The notes beneath the pieces were generated by a model. The model saw only the letters and a list, made by a program, of their open reading frames with translations, searched no databases and was not told the origin of the DNA. The position numbers and the translations under genes are program-made. Below, in pieces: positions 7,196-12,685 of a DNA stretch of 17,493 bases. The stretch comes from Archaeoglobus sp. (GTDB lineage: Archaea; Halobacteriota; Archaeoglobi; Archaeoglobales; Archaeoglobaceae), in NCBI GenBank assembly GCA_003978865.1, contig QNXS01000020.1:1-17493 (forward strand), written 5' to 3'. Numbering within the stretch: position 1 is the first letter of the stretch; every line of letters starts with the position of its first letter.

Positions 7196-8098
7196 ATGAT
7201 TGAGAGCTGGGTTGAATATACAATAGTCAACAAAGCCCTGAATAATCTTGTAAACAACGTAAAATCAATTAATGAAGTTAAATCTGCTTTAAAACACATA
7301 ATAAGTGCTGGAGGCAAAAGAACAAGACCAGTAATATCCCTTCTTAGTGGTAAGCTGTGCGGTGGTAACTGGGAAGATGTAATAAATATAGCTTTGGCGG
7401 TTGAATTGATTCACACTGCAAGTTTAGCTCATGATGATGTAATAGATAAGGGAGTTGTTAGAAGAAACGTTGAAACGCTACACGTAAAGTACGATACAAC
7501 CATAGCAATTCTTGTTGGCGACTGGCTAATCTCAAAATCAATAGAACTCGTCTCAGCGTACGGAGAGGAGATAATAAGCGATTTTGCAAGGATAGGTATG
7601 CTGATGGCTGAGGGAGAAGTACTTGACGTCTACAGTATCAGGGACTCAAATTTTGGAGAGGGAGATTATTTTAGATGTATAGAATCAAAAACTGCCTCTC
7701 TTTTTGCATTCTGTTCTGAGAGTGCATGCAGAATTGTAAATAATGACCCAAATGATTGTAAAAAAATGTACAAGTACGGTAATAACTTAGGAATAGCCTA
7801 TCAGCTTGTTGATGATCTTCTGGAATATCTTGAAATTCTTGAAGATAAGAGATCAGAATTTGAGTCAAAGACTCTACCAATGATATATGAAGAAAGGTAT
7901 GGTTTTGAAGAGGCTATTGCAAAAACTCTCGAACACATAAAGAAGTACAGCGCAAAGAGTAAAGAAGCTCTTTCGGACTTTGAAAATTGTGAAAGTAAGG
8001 AGAAACTTCTTATAATGGTTGAATACATGACTACATCACTTCTTAAAAGTTATGTCGGCAGGAACAAAAAAGTGATAAAAATGCTTGAAAGTATATAA
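7196..8098 (+). CDS. Polyprenyl diphosphate synthase, long-chain type by sequence
   Basis: This 300-residue all-helical trans-prenyltransferase condenses isopentenyl diphosphate with an allylic primer. GGKRTRP (39-45) and the first Asp-rich motif DDVID (80-84) are canonical, and GDW (108-110) follows. The second motif is VDDLLEYL (205-212), with Glu210 in place of the last Asp, and the usual GKPxGxD segment after it is missing. The fifth residue before the first motif is Ala75, a small residue of the kind found in medium/long-chain synthases; short-chain FPP/GGPP enzymes usually have Phe or Tyr there or next to it. With mqnE directly upstream, a menaquinone side-chain synthase is plausible. 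With an AglJ-like gene two genes back, dolichol synthesis is also possible. GGPP synthase for membrane lipids cannot be excluded. It starts at ATG 7196 behind a good ribosome site. Confidence 0.82.
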   Translation: MIESWVEYTIVNKALNNLVNNVKSINEVKSALKHIISAGGKRTRPVISLLSGKLCGGNWEDVINIALAVELIHTASLAHDDVIDKGVVRRNVETLHVKYDTTIAILVGDWLISKSIELVSAYGEEIISDFARIGMLMAEGEVLDVYSIRDSNFGEGDYFRCIESKTASLFAFCSESACRIVNNDPNDCKKMYKYGNNLGIAYQLVDDLLEYLEILEDKRSEFESKTLPMIYEERYGFEEAIAKTLEHIKKYSAKSKEALSDFENCESKEKLLIMVEYMTTSLLKSYVGRNKKVIKMLESI

Positions 8099-8137
8099 AA
8101 TCTAAAATGTTTAATATTGCTACATAGAAAGCCGTTT

Positions 8138-8548
8138 ATGCCACACAGCTTTCAGGATGAGGATCTTGTCAGGAAGTGCGTTTTCACTCTCGCCCTGTCT
8201 TTTGGTCTGGGTTTAATTCTTTTGCTCTGGGCATACGGGTTGTATGGAATTTCAAAAACTTTTAAGATATTTTTTTACCCGCAGTACGTGGCACTCATTT
8301 TCGCTTTATTTTACATACTCTTTTCGATCTTGCTTGAACACAGAGGTGCTGAGGTGCCATACCTGTTTATAAGTGGAGCTATCATCTCAGCTCTTGCAAC
8401 TTTCTTTGTTGTGTGTGTTGTTAATGGTATTCTCTGGCTGCGTAATAGGGGATTGCCAGATTTCAATACAGCACTCCTTGAAATGTCAATTTGTTCGGTA
8501 GTTGCATTCATAATGCTTAAACTAATCACTGCCAATAACAAAGCTTAA
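8138..8548 (+). CDS. Small four-helix membrane protein, unknown function
   Basis: I do not recognise this 136-residue protein. It is almost entirely membrane-embedded, with likely helices at about 13-37, 45-66, 75-101 and 112-131. Short loops separate them, including a basic one (LRNRG, 101-105). There is no signal peptide, metal motif or catalytic signature. The start is taken as ATG 8138 rather than the in-frame TTG at 8117, because a TATA-like TTTAAT at 8110-8115 is about 25 bases upstream of the ATG and fits a leaderless start. It sits 39 bases after the polyprenyl synthase and 49 before spoVG. The spoVG promoter box overlaps its stop codon. Expression is supported only by the open frame, the hydrophobic pattern and the promoter-like box. 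Confidence 0.65.
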   Translation: MPHSFQDEDLVRKCVFTLALSFGLGLILLLWAYGLYGISKTFKIFFYPQYVALIFALFYILFSILLEHRGAEVPYLFISGAIISALATFFVVCVVNGILWLRNRGLPDFNTALLEMSICSVVAFIMLKLITANNKA

Positions 8549-8550
8549 AT
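8543..8550 (+). promoter_or_regulatory. TATA-like box for spoVG
   Basis: GCTTAAAT overlaps the stop codon of the preceding membrane gene. Transcription would start near 8573, leaving a leader just long enough for the ribosome site at 8584-8590. Confidence 0.4.
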
Positions 8551-8583
8551 ATGCGAGAGTAAAGTCTCACAAAAATACGAGCA

Positions 8584-8590
8584 AGGAGGA
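8584..8590 (+). promoter_or_regulatory. Shine-Dalgarno deciding the TTG start of spoVG
   Basis: AGGAGGA lies 7 bases upstream of TTG 8598. There is no ATG or GTG at the right place, so this site is the main support for a TTG start. Confidence 0.7.
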
Positions 8591-8597
8591 GTTTGAG

Positions 8598-8855
8598 TTG
8601 GCAGAAATTACGGAAGTAAGAATATATAAAGCCAGAAGTGATGGAGCTGTAAAAGCGTATGCATCTGTATCTCTTGACAACGAGTTTGTTGTCAAGGGTT
8701 TGAAAGTGCTTGAAGGAGAAAATGGTCTTTGGGTAAGCATGCCAAGTAGGAAGTTGAAGGATGGAAGTTTTCAGGACATATTCCATCCCGCAAGTAAGGA
8801 AGCAAGAGAAAAGATAGTGAATGCTGTTCTTGAAGAGTACAGAAAGCAGACTTAG
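8598..8855 (+). CDS. spoVG: SpoVG family nucleic-acid-binding regulator
   Basis: The 85-residue product matches SpoVG along its whole length. It has the opening EITEVRIYKARSDG (3-16), the middle SLDNEFVVKGLKVLEG (25-40), the core LWVSMPSRKLKDG (44-56) and FQDIFHPAS (58-66), then the C-terminal helix ending VLEEYRKQT. In bacteria SpoVG is a small DNA/RNA-binding protein that affects septation, sporulation and virulence gene expression. A role here is unknown. Length fits the family (about 80-100 residues), and the C-terminal extension of some bacterial members is absent. It starts at TTG 8598 with a strong ribosome site, and is probably transcribed alone, since it has its own TATA-like box and T-rich sequence follows. 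Transfer from bacteria is possible; codon use looks like its neighbours (AGA/AGG arginines), so any transfer is not recent. Confidence 0.85.
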   Translation: MAEITEVRIYKARSDGAVKAYASVSLDNEFVVKGLKVLEGENGLWVSMPSRKLKDGSFQDIFHPASKEAREKIVNAVLEEYRKQT

Positions 8856-8891
8856 GCACATCTAAGAAGTTTTATTTACAGATTTTAAAGG

Positions 8892-8920
8892 TTTTTGTTC
8901 AATATTATTTTGTTTATTTT
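8892..8920 (+). terminator. T-rich probable terminator after spoVG
   Basis: Several T runs (GTTTTTGTTC, ATTATTTTG, TTTATTTT) follow spoVG without a stable hairpin, the usual archaeal form of terminator. Confidence 0.45.
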
Positions 8921-8951
8921 GAGCTGGTTGTTAATTCACTGAGCGAAAGAA

Positions 8952-8960
8952 AGTTTTATT
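8952..8960 (+). promoter_or_regulatory. TATA-like box for the phosphodiesterase
   Basis: AGTTTTATT is centred about 24 bases upstream of ATG 8980, supporting that ATG over the TTG at 8974 and a leaderless message. Confidence 0.45.
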
Positions 8961-8979
8961 CCGCAACCGAACATTGCCT

Positions 8980-9516
8980 ATGCCAGTAAAAATTCTTGCT
9001 ATTGGAGATACCCACATCCCGGACAGAGCAAGTGATATTCCAGCAAGCATTAAGGAGTTTATAACCGGTAGCTATGATATTCTTGTGTTTACAGGAGATC
9101 TAACAGCAAAAAGTGTACTGTTAGATATCTCCAGAATATGTAACGTGAAGAAAATTTATGCTGTTAGGGGAAACATGGACAGTTTATCACTACCTCTAAG
9201 GGAAAGCTTCAGGGCTGGAAACTTAAAATTTGGTGTAATTCATGGTCATGGAATTTATCCAAGGGGTGATAGAAGACAGCTCGAGAGCTTGGCTTTGGAG
9301 ATGAATGTTGAGGTACTTATTACTGGGCATACCCACAGTCACGACATTTACAAAGGAAAAGTCCTAATTCTCAATCCCGGATCTGCAACTGGAGTCTGGG
9401 GCGGGGGGAATGCATCTTTGATACCTTCAGCCATGAAGCTGGAGGTTTCCGGGAGAGAAGTCAAAGTAAACCTGTGTTTAGATGGAGAAACCGAACTGTA
9501 CAGGTTTAGTCTTTAA
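8980..9516 (+). CDS. YfcE/MJ0936-like metallophosphodiesterase
   Basis: The 178-residue protein is a calcineurin-like phosphoesterase of the YfcE/MJ0936 group: small, two-metal, cytoplasmic, active in vitro on phosphodiesters. All five metal motifs are present: GDTH (9-12), GDL (39-41), RGNMD (63-67, with N65), IHGHG (87-91) and TGHTHSH (115-121). NPGSATG (132-138) closes the domain as usual. The start is ATG 8980, which gives MPVKILAIGDTH and is matched by a TATA-like box 24 bases upstream; the TTG two codons earlier is unlikely. The natural substrate is not known for archaeal members. It seems to be a single-gene unit, between T-rich sequence after spoVG and the repeat-bearing gap before purA. 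Confidence 0.85.
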   Translation: MPVKILAIGDTHIPDRASDIPASIKEFITGSYDILVFTGDLTAKSVLLDISRICNVKKIYAVRGNMDSLSLPLRESFRAGNLKFGVIHGHGIYPRGDRRQLESLALEMNVEVLITGHTHSHDIYKGKVLILNPGSATGVWGGGNASLIPSAMKLEVSGREVKVNLCLDGETELYRFSL

Positions 9517-9530
9517 CCTTGTTAATACAA

Positions 9531-9577
9531 CTATCGTTCGGTATAACTATCGTATCACTATCGTATCGCTACTATCG
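9531..9577 (+). repeat. CTATCG repeat cluster with an 11-base tandem duplication, upstream of purA
   Basis: CTATCG occurs four times in 47 bases (9531, 9547, 9558, 9572). Two copies lie in a perfect 11-base tandem, ACTATCGTATC at 9546-9556 and 9557-9567. The cluster is in the 133-base gap between the phosphodiesterase and purA, ending about 50 bases before the purA TATA-like box. It may be a regulator binding region; no known motif is recognised. Confidence 0.6.
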
Positions 9578-9626
9578 ATGTAACTTCAGATCTTAAAGTC
9601 CGTACAAAACCGGCAAAGTTAAAATG

Positions 9627-9634
9627 GATATACC
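9627..9634 (+). promoter_or_regulatory. TATA-like box for purA
   Basis: GATATACC is centred about 20 bases upstream of ATG 9650. There is no ribosome site, so a leaderless message is likely. Confidence 0.4.
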
Positions 9635-9649
9635 TCAATTAACCAATTT

Positions 9650-10663
9650 ATGTCCGCTACTATAGTGGTTGGTGGATTTTGGGGAGATGAGGGAAAGGGT
9701 AAGATAATTGCCCACTTAGCATACTCGGATAAACCAAGCATCATAGCAAGAGGAGGAGTCGGACCAAACGCTGGACATACTGTGGAAGTTGGGGGACAGA
9801 AATTTGGAGTCAGAATGATTCCTTCCGGATTCGTGTACCCGGATGCAAAACTCTTAATCGGAGCGGGAGTTCTTGTAAATCCTGAGGTTTTTTTGAAAGA
9901 AGTGGAGCTTCTTAAGGTTGAGAACAGAGCAAGAGTGGACTACAGATGTGCAGTGATAGAGCCAAAACACATAGAAGAAGATAGATCAAGCGATCATCTT
10001 AAGGGCAAGATAGGTTCTACTGGCACCGGGTGTGGACCCGCAAATAGAGACAGAGTTATGAGAGTAGCAAAACAGGCAAAGGACATTGAAGAACTCAGGG
10101 CTTTTCTTGCCGACGTTCCACTGGAAGTTAACGAAGCTCTTGACAGGGGGGAATTCGTACTTGTGGAGGGAAGTCAGGGTTTTGCTCTTAGCCTTTACTA
10201 CGGTACTTATCCGTACGTTACATCCAAGGATACTACCGCATCTGCTATAGCGTCAGATGTCGGTGTTGGTCCAGCAAAAGTCGATGAAGTTGTTGTCGTT
10301 TTCAAGAGTTTCCCAACAAGAGTTGGTTCTGGACCATTTCCAACAGAAATGCCGCAGGAAGAAGCTGAGAAGTTGGGTATAATAGAGTATGGAACTGTTA
10401 CTGGGAGGAGGAGAAGAATAGGCTACTGGGACGGTAAGCTTGCTCGATATTCAGCAATGGTAAATGGAGCAACACAAGTAGCTCTGACGGGAATAGATAA
10501 ATTCGACAAAGATTGTTATGGTATTAGAGAGTGGGAAAAACTAACACCAAAAGCCAAGGAGTTTATTGAAAAAGTTGAGGATGACGTCAGAGCTCCAGTA
10601 ACTCTGATCTCCACGGGACCCGAGCTTCAGCAGATAATCGATTTGAGGAAGGAAAAATTATAA
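9650..10663 (+). CDS. purA: Adenylosuccinate synthetase, short archaeal form
   Basis: PurA joins IMP and aspartate using GTP, the first committed step to AMP. At 337 residues this is the short archaeal form, about 90 residues shorter than bacterial PurA (about 430). The GTP loop GGFWGDEGKGK (8-18) holds the catalytic Asp13, and GPNAGHTV (38-45) holds His43. IGSTGTGCGP near residues 121-130 is the IMP-binding threonine loop, and VEGSQGFALSL plus SKDTTASA follow. The C-terminal half carries the TRVGSGPFPTE and RRRRIGYWD segments of the family. The start is ATG 9650, just before the GTP loop. The upstream gap holds a repeat cluster that may regulate it. A T-rich run follows the stop codon. Confidence 0.93.
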   Translation: MSATIVVGGFWGDEGKGKIIAHLAYSDKPSIIARGGVGPNAGHTVEVGGQKFGVRMIPSGFVYPDAKLLIGAGVLVNPEVFLKEVELLKVENRARVDYRCAVIEPKHIEEDRSSDHLKGKIGSTGTGCGPANRDRVMRVAKQAKDIEELRAFLADVPLEVNEALDRGEFVLVEGSQGFALSLYYGTYPYVTSKDTTASAIASDVGVGPAKVDEVVVVFKSFPTRVGSGPFPTEMPQEEAEKLGIIEYGTVTGRRRRIGYWDGKLARYSAMVNGATQVALTGIDKFDKDCYGIREWEKLTPKAKEFIEKVEDDVRAPVTLISTGPELQQIIDLRKEKL

Positions 10664-10666
10664 GCT

Positions 10667-10689
10667 ATATTTTTAATTTATTTATTTAT
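10667..10689 (+). terminator. T-rich probable terminator after purA
   Basis: TATTTTTAATTTATTTATTTATG follows the purA stop within a few bases and has no clear hairpin, as is usual for archaeal terminators. Confidence 0.4.
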
Positions 10690-10724
10690 GATTAGTAAAA
10701 GTTTAACGAAGATCACAAATTAAG

Positions 10725-10730
10725 TTTATA
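10725..10730 (+). promoter_or_regulatory. TATA-like box for ribL
   Basis: TTTATA is centred about 27 bases upstream of ATG 10755. The start is therefore at or next to the expected transcript 5' end. Confidence 0.45.
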
Positions 10731-10754
10731 ATCCGAGGAAGGAACCATCTTTTT

Positions 10755-11231
10755 ATGGTGAGAGTCATTGCTACTGGAACTTTCGACATAGTTCATCCGG
10801 GGCACATAACTTTCCTCAGGGAAGCAAAGAAACTTGGAGATGAGCTTATAGTTATTGTAGCAAGAGAAAAAAATGTAAGACACAAACCAAAGCCAATAAT
10901 ACCTGAGGAACAGCGTAGAAAAGTCGTGGAAGGTATAAAATATGTTGACAGGGCAATACTTGGTGACGAAAATGACATGTTTAGACCCATACTTGAATTG
11001 AAGCCTGATATAATTGCACTTGGCTATGACCAGCACTTCGATGAAGGATGGCTACAGAAAGAACTTGAGAAGAGAGGAATAAAAGCAAAAGTTGTTAGAA
11101 TAAAAGTTAAGGAAGATTGTGAATTTTGTTCTTCTAAGAAGATAATAAAAAGGGTTGCCGAACTTGCAAAGAGGAGAGTTGAGGAATTTGAAAAGGAAAA
11201 AGCTAAAGAGGCGAATATTCTGTCTGTCTGA
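10755..11231 (+). CDS. ribL: Archaeal FAD synthase RibL
   Basis: The 158-residue protein is a nucleotidyltransferase with the class signature GTFDIVHPGH (8-17). It matches RibL, the archaeal enzyme that transfers AMP from ATP to FMN to make FAD, and not the bifunctional bacterial RibF. The second nucleotidyltransferase motif, usually ISSTxI, is CSSKKI here (125-130), preceded by C122. This paired-cysteine form is typical of RibL, and conserved cysteines are known to matter in the Methanocaldococcus enzyme. PDIIALGYDQHFDEG (84-98) is the conserved mid-domain stretch. Glycerol-3-phosphate cytidylyltransferase is the main alternative but lacks the cysteines. Its last base is the first base of an ATG for the next frame, so the aminotransferase is co-transcribed. 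Confidence 0.87.
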   Translation: MVRVIATGTFDIVHPGHITFLREAKKLGDELIVIVAREKNVRHKPKPIIPEEQRRKVVEGIKYVDRAILGDENDMFRPILELKPDIIALGYDQHFDEGWLQKELEKRGIKAKVVRIKVKEDCEFCSSKKIIKRVAELAKRRVEEFEKEKAKEANILSV

Positions 11232-11245
11232 TGCGAGGTGTTTGC

Positions 11246-12376
11246 ATGGATGTTGACGATATGCTGATGATACCCGGACCCGTTCAGTTACACAGCAGAA
11301 TATCAAGGGCAATGTCTAAACAAATGATCGGGCATAGGGGGAGTAAGTTCAGTGAAACAATGGCATACTGTGTGGAAGGGCTTAAGGAGATGTTTGGGAC
11401 AAAAGGCGATGTATATCTGATTACTGGATCAGGAACAGCCGGACTTGAAGCTGCAATAGCTTCTTTCTCAAGTGTAAAGAGAATTACCTGCGTTGACAAC
11501 GGAAAGTTCGGTGATAGGCTCGGTAGAATTGCTTCCCGTTACACGAAAGTTGATGTTGTGAGATTTGAATGGGGAAAAGCTATCGAAATCGAGGATGTTG
11601 AAAAAAGCATTGCAGAGGGAAGTGAAGCTTTAGCTTTCGTTCACAATGAAACATCAACCGCCATGCTAAACCCAGCGAGAGAATTAGCCAAACTTGCCAA
11701 GAAGTACGACTGCATAACATTGATGGATGCCATAACAAGCGTTGGTGGAGACTATGTAAAGATGGACGAGTGGGGAATTGATGTTGCAATCGTTGGCTCT
11801 CAGAAGTGTTTGGGAATTCCTCCCGGTCTTGCAGCAGTTGCTGTATCCAATGAGAGAGTGTGGGACTTCTACAACGAAAAGTGCCCGTTTTACCTTGACC
11901 TTTCAGCATACAGAAAAAAGGCTAAAGACAACCAGACTCCTTACACACCGGCAGTTTCGCTCTTCTTCGCTCTCGAAGAGGCTGTAAAAATGGTTAGGGA
12001 AGAAGGGTTGGAGAACAGAATAAAGAGACACAGAACACTGGCAAAAGCTGTGAGAGAGTGGGCTAAAAACGCCGGACTTGAACTGTTCCCGCAACCAAAT
12101 GAAATCAGCGATTATTCCAATACAGTCACCGCAATAAACCTGCCTGAAGGAGTTACAGACAGGGAGCTAAGGGGAACATTACTCAGAGAGTACGGTATAA
12201 CGATTTCCGGAGGTCAGGAACACTTGAAGGGAAAGATATTCAGAATAGGAAACATGGGCAATATTGGTAAAAGGGAAATAGTAACTACCTTGGCAGCAAT
12301 AGAGGACATTCTGAGCAGGTTTGATGCCTGTAAGCCTGCACTCTATGCAGCTTTTGAAGTTTTAAGAAGTTTGTAA
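11246..12376 (+). CDS. Class V PLP aminotransferase (serine/alanine-glyoxylate or -pyruvate type)
   Basis: This 376-residue PLP enzyme belongs to the alanine-glyoxylate/serine-pyruvate aminotransferase group of class V. The family N-terminus LMIPGPVQLHSR is intact. The loop GSGTAGLEAAI binds the PLP phosphate, and DAITSVGGD contains the Asp that holds the PLP nitrogen. The Schiff-base lysine is K187 in SQKCLGIPPG. The C-terminal RIGNMGNI supplies the substrate-carboxylate arginine. The start is taken as ATG 11246, because GAGGTG at 11235-11240 is 5 bases upstream; the overlapping ATG at 11231 would add five residues (MRGVC) with no ribosome site. Amino donor and acceptor cannot be told from sequence; archaeal homologues such as MJ0959 have broad specificity. 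It is coupled to ribL, with which no pathway link is known. Confidence 0.85.
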   Translation: MDVDDMLMIPGPVQLHSRISRAMSKQMIGHRGSKFSETMAYCVEGLKEMFGTKGDVYLITGSGTAGLEAAIASFSSVKRITCVDNGKFGDRLGRIASRYTKVDVVRFEWGKAIEIEDVEKSIAEGSEALAFVHNETSTAMLNPARELAKLAKKYDCITLMDAITSVGGDYVKMDEWGIDVAIVGSQKCLGIPPGLAAVAVSNERVWDFYNEKCPFYLDLSAYRKKAKDNQTPYTPAVSLFFALEEAVKMVREEGLENRIKRHRTLAKAVREWAKNAGLELFPQPNEISDYSNTVTAINLPEGVTDRELRGTLLREYGITISGGQEHLKGKIFRIGNMGNIGKREIVTTLAAIEDILSRFDACKPALYAAFEVLRSL

Positions 12377-12394
12377 AATTATATGATGGTTTAT

Positions 12395-12411
12395 TTTTCA
12401 CAGATTTTTTT
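12395..12411 (+). terminator. T-rich probable terminator after the aminotransferase
   Basis: Two T runs (TTTT at 12394-12398 and seven T at 12405-12411) follow the stop codon without a hairpin. Confidence 0.45.
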
Positions 12412-12431
12412 AACCGGATTAACCGCAACTT

Positions 12432-12440
12432 TCATAAATC
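12432..12440 (+). promoter_or_regulatory. TATA-like box for tRNA-Val
   Basis: TCATAAATC is centred about 25 bases upstream of the mature tRNA 5' end at 12461. A second TATA-like CTTTTATAG (12453-12460) abuts the tRNA and is too close to act as the box. Confidence 0.4.
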
Positions 12441-12460
12441 TGGCTTCCCCACCTTTTATA

Positions 12461-12533
12461 GGGCTCGTGGTCTAGCGGTTATGACGCCGCCCTTACGAGG
12501 CGGTGATCCCCGGTTCGAATCCGGGCGAGCCCA
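12461..12533 (+). tRNA. tRNA-Val (anticodon UAC)
   Basis: The 73-base gene folds as a full cloverleaf. The acceptor stem GGGCTCG/CGAGCCC (12461-12467 with 12526-12532) is perfect, with discriminator A 12533 and no encoded CCA. The D loop has the paired GG (AGCGGTTA). The anticodon stem CCGCC/GGCGG encloses the loop CTTACGA, giving anticodon TAC for valine GUA codons. The T stem CCCGG/CCGGG encloses TTCGAAT. No intron is present. It stands between the aminotransferase and polC, in the same direction as both. Confidence 0.97.
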
Positions 12534-12569
12534 TTTACAATATTTTAATATTTGTTTTAGTTTCGTGCT

Positions 12570-12591
12570 AACTATAAGGTAACTATAAGGT
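12570..12591 (+). repeat. Perfect 11-base tandem repeat upstream of polC
   Basis: AACTATAAGGT is repeated directly at 12570-12580 and 12581-12591, in the 152-base gap between tRNA-Val and polC. Eleven bases is about one helical turn, so two protein contacts would lie on the same DNA face. The rest of the gap is AT-rich, with T runs just after the tRNA (12541-12560) and a weak TATA-like CCTTAATC near 12656-12663. Confidence 0.65.
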
Positions 12592-12685
12592 AATTAAAAT
12601 TAAAGTATCTGTTTTACATATAAACAAAGTTAATTACAAGATGTTAAACCAAAAGCCTTAATCTCTCGTTGTATTATCAGCTACA

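Noticed and set aside
8598..8855. Recent mobile-element origin for spoVG
   Set aside because: No integrase, transposase, flanking repeats or tRNA-linked attachment site is visible, and codon use matches the neighbours.
9531..9577. CRISPR array
   Set aside because: The repeat units are only 6-11 bases with irregular spacing and no 25-40 base spacers; no cas gene is present.
11580..11909. Minus-strand open frame of 109 codons under the aminotransferase
   Set aside because: It is a shadow of the PLP enzyme, which has all its catalytic motifs on the plus strand.
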